Below are positions 27,089-34,465 of a stretch of DNA of 48,211 bases, piece after piece. The translations under genes were made by a program, and so were the position numbers. The stretch lies in NCBI GenBank assembly GCA_043758125.1, contig JAYVOC010000246.1:1-48211 (forward strand), read 5' to 3'. Positions within the stretch are counted from its first letter, which is position 1; each line of letters starts with the position of its first letter. The notes under the pieces are model-generated. The model had not been told where the DNA came from and searched no databases. It saw only the letters and a list, made by a program, of their open reading frames with translations. This DNA is from JANXSD01 sp043758125. GTDB lineage: Bacteria; Bacteroidota; Bacteroidia; AKYH767-A; OLB10.

Positions 27089-28331
27089 GATTGCTTTTAT
27101 TTAGGTCTACGTTTTCGGGATTTGTCCAGTTGAATCCTAAGCGTACAACGCCTGGCCATGCTTCTTTATATAACCCACGAACAGTATCTGGATGATCACT
27201 ATCATGCGCATGAAAAGTTAAAATATCAGGAAGATAAACCGAACGTTTAGCAGGATCAAAAAACACTAATTGCACAAGCACAGAAAAATCACCTTCTGCA
27301 AAAACTCTTGCAGGAATCTGCATCGAACGCTTATAAACTCCGGGCTCATAAGTATTAGGTTTCCAATCAGCGTTAGCGGTAATACAATTTCCCTCCAACG
27401 TATAAATGCTTGCTCCGCAAATTAAATTACGCACTAGCTTCATTACATTAAACGTAAGTTCTACATCACATTCCTGATTAATATCAATAACACCTATTGC
27501 TTTATTATTCTGTATTAATTTACAACTTAGCAATTTCACTTCATCATCACCAGGTGCATTTGCAAGTGTCCAGTTCTTTTGATAATCATGATGTGTAATT
27601 CGTGAAATATAAGCAGGGATTACTTCAAATGTATTACCGATTTGTTTTATTTCACCATCATGTAACCAAACTGTTTTTTTGCAGAGTTGAGAAACAGCAG
27701 CCATATTATGACTTACAAATAAAATTGTGCGCCCACTTCTACTCACTTCTTCCATTTGGCCCATGCATTTCCGTTGAAACTCAGCATCACCAACAGCGAG
27801 TACTTCATCAATAATTAAAATTTCAGGTTCCAAAAAGGCGGCTACTGCAAAAGCTAAACGTAATTGCATTCCGCTAGAATATCGTTTTAAAGGAGTGTCC
27901 AGAAATTTTTCAACGCCAGAAAAATCCACAATCTCATCAAACTTAAGATCAATTTCTTTTCTTCTCATCCCAAGTATGGAACCATTTAAATAAATATTTT
28001 CCCTTCCAGATAATTCAGGATGAAAACCAGTACCCACTTCAAGCAAACTGGCAATCCTACCACGCGTAATGATAGAACCTGTTGTTGGTGGTGTTATTTT
28101 AGAAAATATCTTCAACAATGTTGACTTACCAGCACCGTTTTTACCAATAATGCCAATGGTCTCACCACGCTCAACCTGAAAGTTCACGTCGCGTAAAGCC
28201 CAGAATTCTTCAGTGCTTCTTCTACTTTTAAAAACATTCTGAAGCTTCTCTCTTAAACTAAGATAAGCTTGTTGTTCATGATCGATGATGAACTTTTTGG
28301 ATATATTTTTTACTTCTAATATCGGTTTCAT
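27078..28331 (-). CDS. wzt: Polysaccharide ABC exporter ATPase with C-terminal glycan-recognition domain (Wzt-like)
   Basis: A 417-residue protein. The ATPase domain (about 1-245) has Walker A GIIGKNGAGKSTLLKI (near 60-75), the signature RYSSGMQLRLAFAVA, Walker B EILIIDEVLAVGD and a switch His (LFVSHNMAAV). The remaining 165 residues form a beta-rich domain (WTLANAPGDDEVKLLSC onwards, ending near FNWTNPENV), like the Wzt C-terminal jelly roll that recognises the glycan end. With the permease at 28335 it powers export of a lipid-linked polysaccharide across the inner membrane. The start ATG lies 3 bases downstream of the permease stop. Confidence 0.93.
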   Translation of the reverse strand: MKPILEVKNISKKFIIDHEQQAYLSLREKLQNVFKSRRSTEEFWALRDVNFQVERGETIGIIGKNGAGKSTLLKIFSKITPPTTGSIITRGRIASLLEVGTGFHPELSGRENIYLNGSILGMRRKEIDLKFDEIVDFSGVEKFLDTPLKRYSSGMQLRLAFAVAAFLEPEILIIDEVLAVGDAEFQRKCMGQMEEVSRSGRTILFVSHNMAAVSQLCKKTVWLHDGEIKQIGNTFEVIPAYISRITHHDYQKNWTLANAPGDDEVKLLSCKLIQNNKAIGVIDINQECDVELTFNVMKLVRNLICGASIYTLEGNCITANADWKPNTYEPGVYKRSMQIPARVFAEGDFSVLVQLVFFDPAKRSVYLPDILTFHAHDSDHPDTVRGLYKEAWPGVVRLGFNWTNPENVDLNKSNHDL

Positions 28332-28334
28332 AGA

Positions 28335-29165
28335 TCAGGCTAAATCGGCAAAATAGGCTTCTGTTTTTCGAAAATAATAAACTCCCACTGCAAAGAAAAC
28401 AATGGCAGAAATAGTACTAACAAATATTAAAGTCGTATCGGGATCAACTCCTGTTAATGTAGATCTAAATAAGTTTATAGCACCAGTCATTGGATTCAAT
28501 GCAATCACCCATTTTATCCAAGGGTGTTTAATCATGCTTACGGGATAAATAACAGGAGTAACAAATAATAATGCTTGGATAAGAAAAGGGATCACATAGC
28601 GAAAGTCGCGGTATTTAACATTTAATGCAGCTAAAAGACAACCAGGACCAAACGTTCCCAGCGTCACCAATATCAGACTAAAAAAAAGACATGAAGTAAA
28701 ATATAATGGATCTATGGGAGTTTTATACCAGATCAACATCCCAAGAAAAAGTACGAAAGCCATAATAAAATCAAAAAGTGTTACCAATACAGCTGACAGT
28801 GGTATGATTAATCGTGGAAAATAAATTTTCTTAATAATATTAGAGTTCGTAACCATACTATTAGCAGCATTGCTTAAACCATTTGAAAAAATATTCCAAA
28901 GTAACAAACCAGCAAAAACAAACAGTGGATATGGTACATTATCAGAAGGAACAGCCAATGTTCTTCCAAAGAAAAAAGTAAAAATAATAACCATCATGAT
29001 CGGTTGAATTACCGCCCAAGCAAAACCCAATACCGTTTGTTTATATTTTACTTTAATATCTCTCCAGGTAAAAAAATACAGAAGCTCACGATTTTGCAGT
29101 ATTTCACCTATTCCAAGACTAATTCGTTGTTGAGGCTTTATTTCAAACTCGTAATCAGATTTCAT
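28335..29165 (-). CDS. wzm: Polysaccharide ABC exporter permease (Wzm-like)
   Basis: A 276-residue ABC-2 type integral membrane protein with six predicted membrane segments, starting after an amphipathic N-terminus (REL-LYFFTWRDIKVKYKQTVLG). That N-terminal LLWRDIKVRYKQT-type segment is diagnostic of polysaccharide and teichoic-acid exporters. PLFVFAGLLLWNIFSNGL and the later VKYRDFRYVIPFLIQALLFVTPVIYP fit the family closely. It is the first gene of the long minus-strand glycan operon and pairs with the Wzt-like ATPase 3 bases downstream. Confidence 0.94.
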   Translation of the reverse strand: MKSDYEFEIKPQQRISLGIGEILQNRELLYFFTWRDIKVKYKQTVLGFAWAVIQPIMMVIIFTFFFGRTLAVPSDNVPYPLFVFAGLLLWNIFSNGLSNAANSMVTNSNIIKKIYFPRLIIPLSAVLVTLFDFIMAFVLFLGMLIWYKTPIDPLYFTSCLFFSLILVTLGTFGPGCLLAALNVKYRDFRYVIPFLIQALLFVTPVIYPVSMIKHPWIKWVIALNPMTGAINLFRSTLTGVDPDTTLIFVSTISAIVFFAVGVYYFRKTEAYFADLA

Positions 29166-29271
29166 TTAGAATTATTCATTTTAGAAAGGTTAGGATTAGG
29201 CGATGAAGGGCTTATTGAGAATTCTTCAAAAACCCGAAATCTGTCATTAGAAAATAAAATTTAACTTGCTG

Positions 29272-29279
29272 CAAAAATA
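29272..29279 (-). promoter_or_regulatory. Candidate -7 promoter box (TATTTTTG) for the wzm operon
   Basis: On the minus strand the bases read TATTTTTG, matching TAnnTTTG, 107 bases before the wzm ATG. That would give a 5' leader of about 100 bases. No good -33 box is seen at 19-21 bases upstream. Confidence 0.3.
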
Positions 29280-29449
29280 GAAACTCAAGCGATATAGTTT
29301 CATACTGTTTGTGATTCCTTTTAAGTATGAGTTTTAATTATTCTATCTCCCTCAGTAAAAGGAATTTATACTACGATCAAATGCAATTATATAGTTTATT
29401 TTTTTGATAAATGGAAGCTTTTGTTCACTTAAGGATACAAAAAAGGGGC

Positions 29450-29457
29450 TATGTTTG
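29450..29457 (+). promoter_or_regulatory. Candidate -7 promoter box (TATGTTTG) for the GT2/GT-C operon
   Basis: TATGTTTG matches TAnnTTTG and lies 46 bases before the ATG at 29503. A TTTG at 29420-29423 could be the -33 element, but its spacing of 26 bases is longer than usual. Confidence 0.35.
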
Positions 29458-29502
29458 ATCAGAATCCCTTAGTTTTGACTTTCCATCTGCGCGAAAGCAG
29501 CT

Positions 29503-30462
29503 ATGACAACTAGCCAATCACCTGAAGTTTCCATCGTTATTCCACTTTACAACGAAGTCAAAGTTTTTAAGCAACTGACAAATCGTTTAGATGCTGTAAT
29601 GGCAACATTGCCCTTTTCATGTGAAGTAGTTTTGATTGATGATGGTAGTCAGGATGAGACAAAGGAATTGATAAGAGAAGTTTGCCTTCGAGATGCTAGT
29701 TACGTTGGTTTAATACTAAGTCGGAATCATGGACACCAATTAGCATTAAGTGCTGGTTTAGCCAATACAAGAGGATCAAAAGCAATTATGGTAATGGATG
29801 GAGATTTACAGGATCCTCCTGAATTAATTGCAGATTTTTATAACAAACTGTCAGAAGGTTACGATGTAATCTATGCAGTTCGTCGTAAAAGAAAAGAAGG
29901 TCCTTTAAAAAAAGTGGCTTATTGGGCTTATTACAGGTTACAGCGTTCCGTAAGCAATTTTAATATTCCGATCGACAGTGGTGATTTTGGGATGATCAGC
30001 CGAAGAGTAGTAGATCATCTTAATAATATGCCAGAACAAAGCAGGTACCTTCGCGGGATGCGTTCATGGGTTGGCTACAAACAAATTGGTCTGGAATATG
30101 AAAGGGATGCCCGAGCAGCAGGAACAAGCAGTTATAGCTTCCGACAATTATTAGGGCTCGCTTACAATGGCATATTTAATTTTAGTGAGTTTCCAGTAAA
30201 ATTTATAACCAGAACGGGAATGTATGCTATTATCCTTTCACTATTTTATTTGGGATATGTTTTGGTAAGAAAAATAATTTACAATGATGTACCAGCAGGA
30301 TTTGCCACATTAATAATCGCAATCATCTTATTTAGCGGAGTACAGCTGATTTCAATTGGATTGATTGGAGAATATGTTTTACGTATTTACAATCAGGTGA
30401 GAAATCGACCTTTATTTGTTGTCGATAAAAAAATTATTGACAAACAAGAACAACATGGATAA
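29503..30462 (+). CDS. Polyprenyl-phosphate glycosyltransferase (ArnC/GtrB/DPM1-like GT2)
   Basis: A 319-residue membrane GT2. VSIVIPLYNE starts the domain, VLIDDGSQDET (about 44-54) binds nucleotide, and MVMDGDLQDPPELI (about 97-110) is the metal-binding DxD with the DLQ/N-PP continuation of polyprenyl-phosphate enzymes. Two transmembrane helices at about 238-258 and 270-292 are followed by GLIGEYVLRIYNQVRNRPLFVV, the conserved end of ArnC, GtrB and CsbB. It should load a sugar onto undecaprenyl phosphate on the cytoplasmic face. It is the first gene of a plus-strand operon whose third gene is a likely user of that lipid-linked sugar. Confidence 0.93.
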   Translation: MTTSQSPEVSIVIPLYNEVKVFKQLTNRLDAVMATLPFSCEVVLIDDGSQDETKELIREVCLRDASYVGLILSRNHGHQLALSAGLANTRGSKAIMVMDGDLQDPPELIADFYNKLSEGYDVIYAVRRKRKEGPLKKVAYWAYYRLQRSVSNFNIPIDSGDFGMISRRVVDHLNNMPEQSRYLRGMRSWVGYKQIGLEYERDARAAGTSSYSFRQLLGLAYNGIFNFSEFPVKFITRTGMYAIILSLFYLGYVLVRKIIYNDVPAGFATLIIAIILFSGVQLISIGLIGEYVLRIYNQVRNRPLFVVDKKIIDKQEQHG

Positions 30463-31195
30463 TCAATATTACAAGGAATACTATTCACTTGAGCGCAATC
30501 ATTGGTGGTTCAGAGCGCGAACGATTATTCTCTCCGATCAAATTGAAAAAATTGCTGATGGAAGAAAATTAAAAATTTTAAATGTAGGTGCTGCAACGGG
30601 TGGAACGACAGAAATGCTATCAAAATTCGGTGAGGTTACATCTGTTGAATATGAACCTGAATGTTGTAGATTTTTGAATGAAGAATTACACATACCTGCA
30701 ATGGAAGCGTCCATCACTGCATTACCTTTTGAAGATAATTCCTTTGATCTTGTTTGTGCATTTGATGTTGTAGAACATGTTGCGGAAGATCAACTAGCTG
30801 TTCAAGAGTTGAAAAGAATAGCAAAAAAAGAAGGATATGTAAGTTGTTCCGTCCCTTCGTTTATGTTTCTATGGAGCAAACATGATGATGTAAATCATCA
30901 TGAAAGAAGATATACTGCTGCAACGTTTAAAACATTGTTTAATGGAAACGGAAAAATTATTTTCTCGAGTTACTTTAACACATTACTATTTCCTCCTATT
31001 GCTGCATTTCGTTTAATTTCAAAATTACTTCCTGAAAATTTTATGCGCAAAGGTGCAGGATCTGATTTCACTTTGGGCGACACAAAGAGCAGTGGAAATA
31101 TTCCATTTAATCTGATGGCATCTGAACGAAAATTATTAAATAGATATATCCCCTTGCCATTTGGTGTTTCATTCTTTTTAATTTGGAAAAAATAA
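30455..31195 (+). CDS. Class I SAM-dependent methyltransferase
   Basis: A 246-residue protein. The N-terminus YYSLERNHWWFRARTIIL is a common lead-in of this methyltransferase group. KILNVGAATGGTTEML is motif I, VEYEPECC the acidic strand, and LVCAFDVVEHVAED the following motif. HHERRYTAATFKTLF resembles enzymes of polyprenyl-linked glycan pathways. The ATG at 30455 lies inside the end of the GT2 gene (8-base overlap); an upstream in-frame Met at 30416 would overlap far more and is less likely. The target is unknown; a lipid-linked sugar is plausible from context. Confidence 0.86.
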   Translation: MDNQYYKEYYSLERNHWWFRARTIILSDQIEKIADGRKLKILNVGAATGGTTEMLSKFGEVTSVEYEPECCRFLNEELHIPAMEASITALPFEDNSFDLVCAFDVVEHVAEDQLAVQELKRIAKKEGYVSCSVPSFMFLWSKHDDVNHHERRYTAATFKTLFNGNGKIIFSSYFNTLLFPPIAAFRLISKLLPENFMRKGAGSDFTLGDTKSSGNIPFNLMASERKLLNRYIPLPFGVSFFLIWKK

Positions 31196-32622
31196 TGACG
31201 AAACAACTTACAAAAAAAAATAAAAATATTCTCTACGGAATAATTGCCATCGGATTATTATTTCGTATTGCTTTTATTATAATAGGAGCTAAATTTTATT
31301 ATAGTACAGACCAATTCATGGCACAAGGTGATACTCCAGGATGGATCAACTCATTTATCAATCTGCTTAGTACAGGTACCTATACCAGTAACATCGGCAT
31401 TGAAAACGGTTTGTATTTTCGACCACCAGGATATTCATTTATTATGGGTTTCTTTTATCTGCTATGTGGAAAAAATTTAGAACTTTCTTACAAAGTACTT
31501 GCGTGGACTCAAGTCTTTCTCGATACAATTGCAATCGGAATGGTTTTCTCAATTGTTAAAAATGCAGGAGCCACAATTAAGGTAGCATTAACCGCTGCAT
31601 TTCTTTATGCTATCTATCCTTTCATCATTGTGTGGACTCCAGTTCTATATGCTGAATTATGCAGTGTGTTTTTTATAATTGCTTCTTTATATTTTATTTA
31701 TTCTTCAAAAAAATACAAATATATTTTTGCAGGCATATTTGTCGGATTTGCAGTATTAACACGTTTACAATGTATCTTTTTGTTCCCATGGATGATGCTA
31801 CTTGTTTGGCAAAAAACAGGAGGGCGAGAATTTATACTTAAAGGAAGTCTTGCATTTCTATTAAGTTTTTCTGTCGTTTACGGAAGTTGGCCAATAAGAA
31901 ATTTATTATTGCATAATCGCGTAATGTTTGCACAAGATTTAAGAGTAGGAAGACATTGGTCGCCTGATTATTTATCGTTCATGTATTACATCTTTGCAAT
32001 TAAAACTGATCATCAACCGCAATATCAACAGATCATTGAAAATAAAAAAGTAGAGTGGCCTAAAGAAGCTTATTTGATGCCAGGCGACTCAGCTAAGTTA
32101 GATACACTTGTTCAGCTTTGTAGAACTTGTGGAACAGGTTTTAGCTTTTTCAAATATTATTCAGGTAACTCGCGCGATACAGTTCTTCCATCTAACAATT
32201 GCGACAGTATTATTGAACGTGGGTTTAATCAGTTAATAGCTGAACAAAAAGAAAATAATAAAATGAATTATTATGTGTTTACAACACTTGGTAATTTAAA
32301 AAAGGCATTGTTTAAATTCAGCTTATACGGAAATAAATCTACTACAGTAAAGTTAGCAGGCTCTACACTTTTTGTGTTCCGTACATTCATGATCTTTCTC
32401 GGATTATTTTCTATTTTTCTTAATTATAAAAGGAGATGGATTGATCCTCAATTGTGCACAATGATTCTGCTGTATTTTATTAGCTGGTATTTCTATATCT
32501 GCTTTAGTTATCGCAATATGGAGATTAGATATTTGTTGCATTGCGATTTATTATTGCTGATTCCTGCTGCAGGATTGATTTCCTCCATCATAGGCACATC
32601 GGATAAAAAAAAAATTGCTTAG
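31195..32622 (+). CDS. GT-C membrane glycosyltransferase (GT39/ArnT-like)
   Basis: About 475 residues with around ten membrane segments. The first periplasmic loop holds DTPGWINSFINLLSTGTY then FRPPGYSFIMGFFYLL, matching the R-P-P-(G/L)-Y loop of GT39/GT83 enzymes, and WTPVLYAELCSVFFII follows. These enzymes use polyprenyl-phosphate sugars on the outer face of the inner membrane and glycosylate proteins, lipid A or glycans. The ATG overlaps the methyltransferase stop as TAATG (31193-31197), indicating translational coupling; the Met at 31183 would only lengthen the overlap. It is the likely partner of the GT2 at 29503. Confidence 0.85.
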   Translation: MTKQLTKKNKNILYGIIAIGLLFRIAFIIIGAKFYYSTDQFMAQGDTPGWINSFINLLSTGTYTSNIGIENGLYFRPPGYSFIMGFFYLLCGKNLELSYKVLAWTQVFLDTIAIGMVFSIVKNAGATIKVALTAAFLYAIYPFIIVWTPVLYAELCSVFFIIASLYFIYSSKKYKYIFAGIFVGFAVLTRLQCIFLFPWMMLLVWQKTGGREFILKGSLAFLLSFSVVYGSWPIRNLLLHNRVMFAQDLRVGRHWSPDYLSFMYYIFAIKTDHQPQYQQIIENKKVEWPKEAYLMPGDSAKLDTLVQLCRTCGTGFSFFKYYSGNSRDTVLPSNNCDSIIERGFNQLIAEQKENNKMNYYVFTTLGNLKKALFKFSLYGNKSTTVKLAGSTLFVFRTFMIFLGLFSIFLNYKRRWIDPQLCTMILLYFISWYFYICFSYRNMEIRYLLHCDLLLLIPAAGLISSIIGTSDKKKIA

Positions 32623-32633
32623 GCTAACTAATC

Positions 32634-33551
32634 ATGAAGGTTCCTGTATATTTATTCCATCGTGTTTCTGATGAGTCAGACTCATTATGGCCGCCAATTG
32701 TTCCTGCTTTATTTGATAAAATTATTCAAACATTATCTAAAAAGTATAACATCATAAGTATAGAAGAATTATTCCTGAATTCACCTGCTAAATCTTCAAA
32801 ACCCTATGCCTGTATTTGCTTTGATGATGGTTATAAAGATAATCTGGAAATTGCTGCACCAATTCTTCAGCATTACAAGTGTCCTGCCACATTTTATGTA
32901 GTAACTTCATGTATTGATAGTGGTTTTCCAACGTGGACGTATATTCTTGACTACAATTTTTCAAAGACTTCAATAAAAAAAATATCGTTGCAAGGTTTAG
33001 TTCCTTCAGAGTTAGAATATGGAGTATTTTCATCACAATCCGACAAAGAAGATTATGCTAGGAAATTAAAACCATTTTTAAAAACTATAGGAGATCGCTC
33101 GAGAATTCAGGTTATGGAATCACTAGAAAAACAAATGGTAGATACTGTAGTTCCGCAATCTATGATGAATTGGAAAGAAGTGAATCAATTGAAATCTGCT
33201 GGGTTTATTATTGGGTCACACTCAGTTTCACATCCTCTTTTAGCAAAACTTCAAGAAGAAGAAGAAATAAAAAATGAATTATTTCATTCTGCACAACGAA
33301 TAGAACAACAAACAGGTATTTTTCCAATAACGATTTCGTATCCGATCGGATCATATGATCAACGTGTAATGAAACTTGCCAAAGATTGCGGATACAAACT
33401 AGGACTTGCTGTAGAGCAACGTTTTGCTGAAACAAAAAAGGGTTCACTTTTTTCAATTCCTCGAGTTGAATTGTACCAAGAATCATGGTTGAAAACGCAA
33501 TTGAGAATGTCGGGAGTTATTGGACAAATTAATTCATTGATGAAACGATGA
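32634..33551 (+). CDS. Polysaccharide deacetylase family protein (NodB/CE4 fold)
   Basis: A 305-residue protein with no signal peptide. VPVYLFHRVSD is the first strand of the fold. YACICFDDGYKDN (about 58-70) is the TFDDG metal and catalytic motif, IIGSHSVSHPLLAKL (near 192-206) is the SxxxH motif with both His ligands, and ISYPIGSYDQRVMKL is the Arg/Pro substrate-groove motif. It removes an N-acyl group (acetyl or formyl) from a sugar. Absence of an export signal suggests action on a cytoplasmic, lipid-linked or nucleotide-linked substrate, as for ArnD. It overlaps the next gene by 4 bases (ATGA). Confidence 0.9.
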   Translation: MKVPVYLFHRVSDESDSLWPPIVPALFDKIIQTLSKKYNIISIEELFLNSPAKSSKPYACICFDDGYKDNLEIAAPILQHYKCPATFYVVTSCIDSGFPTWTYILDYNFSKTSIKKISLQGLVPSELEYGVFSSQSDKEDYARKLKPFLKTIGDRSRIQVMESLEKQMVDTVVPQSMMNWKEVNQLKSAGFIIGSHSVSHPLLAKLQEEEEIKNELFHSAQRIEQQTGIFPITISYPIGSYDQRVMKLAKDCGYKLGLAVEQRFAETKKGSLFSIPRVELYQESWLKTQLRMSGVIGQINSLMKR

Positions 33552-34369
33552 GTAGCCCTAGTATACTTTTAATTTGCGGAAATGCTCCAAATCAGAAAGC
33601 ACTTGCGCATAAGATTGCTTCACAGTTTTCATTAAAGGCAATTGTAGTTGAAACAAATCATTCAAAGAAGAAAACAACATTAAAGCAACTCATTTTAAAA
33701 ATTGCTGGTAGATTATTTTTGCAACCATTGCATAATGCATGGAGCTCTATGATGAGTAAATACAGTCATCAATTTCCTGAATGGCCTTCTTGTGAAATTT
33801 TCCATACAAACAATGTTAATTCACCTGAAGTAGTTCGTTTCAGTAAGGAACAAAATGCATCTCTTTTCATGGTTTCCGGAACACGATTAATAAAAAAAGA
33901 TTTACTTGCGTTGCAACCTGAAATAGGAATCGTAAACTTACATACTGGATTATCCCCTTATGTAAAAGGTGGTCCGAATTGTACCAACTGGTGCTTGTCG
34001 AATAAGGAGTTTCATTTGATAGGTAACACAATAATGTGGCTCGATGAGGGAATTGATACTGGCAACCTTATCACTACCGACTTTGTAAATTTCTCTGGAG
34101 AGGAAGATTTAAAAGAAATTCATTGGAAGGTAATGGAACAAGCACATGACCTTTATCTTAAAGCTATCGAATCAATTTTCACTCGAAGAGCTACAAAACC
34201 AGGAATAATGCAATCGTCGATTGATGTTGGAAAAACATACTATAATAAAATGTGGGGTTTAAAAGAACAACTTCGTGTGCTGAAACATCTTTATGAATTC
34301 AGAAAAGCGGTAAAATCAGGCGTTGTTTTTAAAGAGAGAAAAAACATACGTACAATTATGTCTTATTAG
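33548..34369 (+). CDS. Formyltransferase-like protein (Fmt/ArnA N-domain fold)
   Basis: A 273-residue protein. IGIVNLHTGLSPYVKGGPNC (about 126-145) aligns with the catalytic N-x-H-x-S-x-L-P-x-Y-R-G segment of 10-formyl-tetrahydrofolate-dependent enzymes, keeping Asn and His. IMWLDEGIDTGNLI supplies the catalytic Asp (D-x-G). The N-terminal 90 residues are less typical. It probably formylates an amino sugar, not initiator tRNA: it is coupled to a deacetylase by a 4-base overlap and lies in a glycan operon. It is too short for a standard Fmt (about 310 residues with a C-terminal domain). Confidence 0.82.
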   Translation: MSSPSILLICGNAPNQKALAHKIASQFSLKAIVVETNHSKKKTTLKQLILKIAGRLFLQPLHNAWSSMMSKYSHQFPEWPSCEIFHTNNVNSPEVVRFSKEQNASLFMVSGTRLIKKDLLALQPEIGIVNLHTGLSPYVKGGPNCTNWCLSNKEFHLIGNTIMWLDEGIDTGNLITTDFVNFSGEEDLKEIHWKVMEQAHDLYLKAIESIFTRRATKPGIMQSSIDVGKTYYNKMWGLKEQLRVLKHLYEFRKAVKSGVVFKERKNIRTIMSY

Positions 34370-34405
34370 TCCTCTTTAAATCACCTTCGACCATCAGCAA
34401 TTAAT

Positions 34406-34413
34406 TACATTTG
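34406..34413 (+). promoter_or_regulatory. Candidate -7 promoter box (TACATTTG) for asnB
   Basis: TACATTTG matches TAnnTTTG and lies 52 bases before the asnB ATG. TTCG at 34385-34388 is near the -33 position. This is the best-placed box in the window. Confidence 0.4.
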
Positions 34414-34442
34414 CAATTCTTGATTTCCAGTCTAACAAAAAG

Positions 34443-34458
34443 ATAGTAAATTAACTAT
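34443..34458. promoter_or_regulatory. Imperfect 16-bp palindrome just upstream of asnB
   Basis: ATAGT and ACTAT flank AAATTA, giving 14 of 16 symmetric positions. It ends 7 bases before the ATG and after the predicted transcription start. It could be an operator or a small leader hairpin; AT-rich DNA makes chance symmetry likely. Confidence 0.22.
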
Positions 34459-34465
34459 TTCACTT

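Larger units (their letters stand above)
29166..29502. other. 337-base divergent intergenic region, probable promoters for both glycan operons
   Basis: No gene is seen here. The region separates the minus-strand wzm/wzt operon from the plus-strand GT2 operon and is very AT-rich. It holds one TAnnTTTG box on each strand: 29272-29279 reading left and 29450-29457 reading right. No riboswitch-like or strong hairpin structure was recognised. A regulator binding here could control both operons. Confidence 0.6.

Noticed and set aside
33208..33486. Minus-strand 92-codon frame within the deacetylase gene
   Set aside because: It is antisense to a gene with full catalytic motifs and encodes a Leu-rich sequence without family features.
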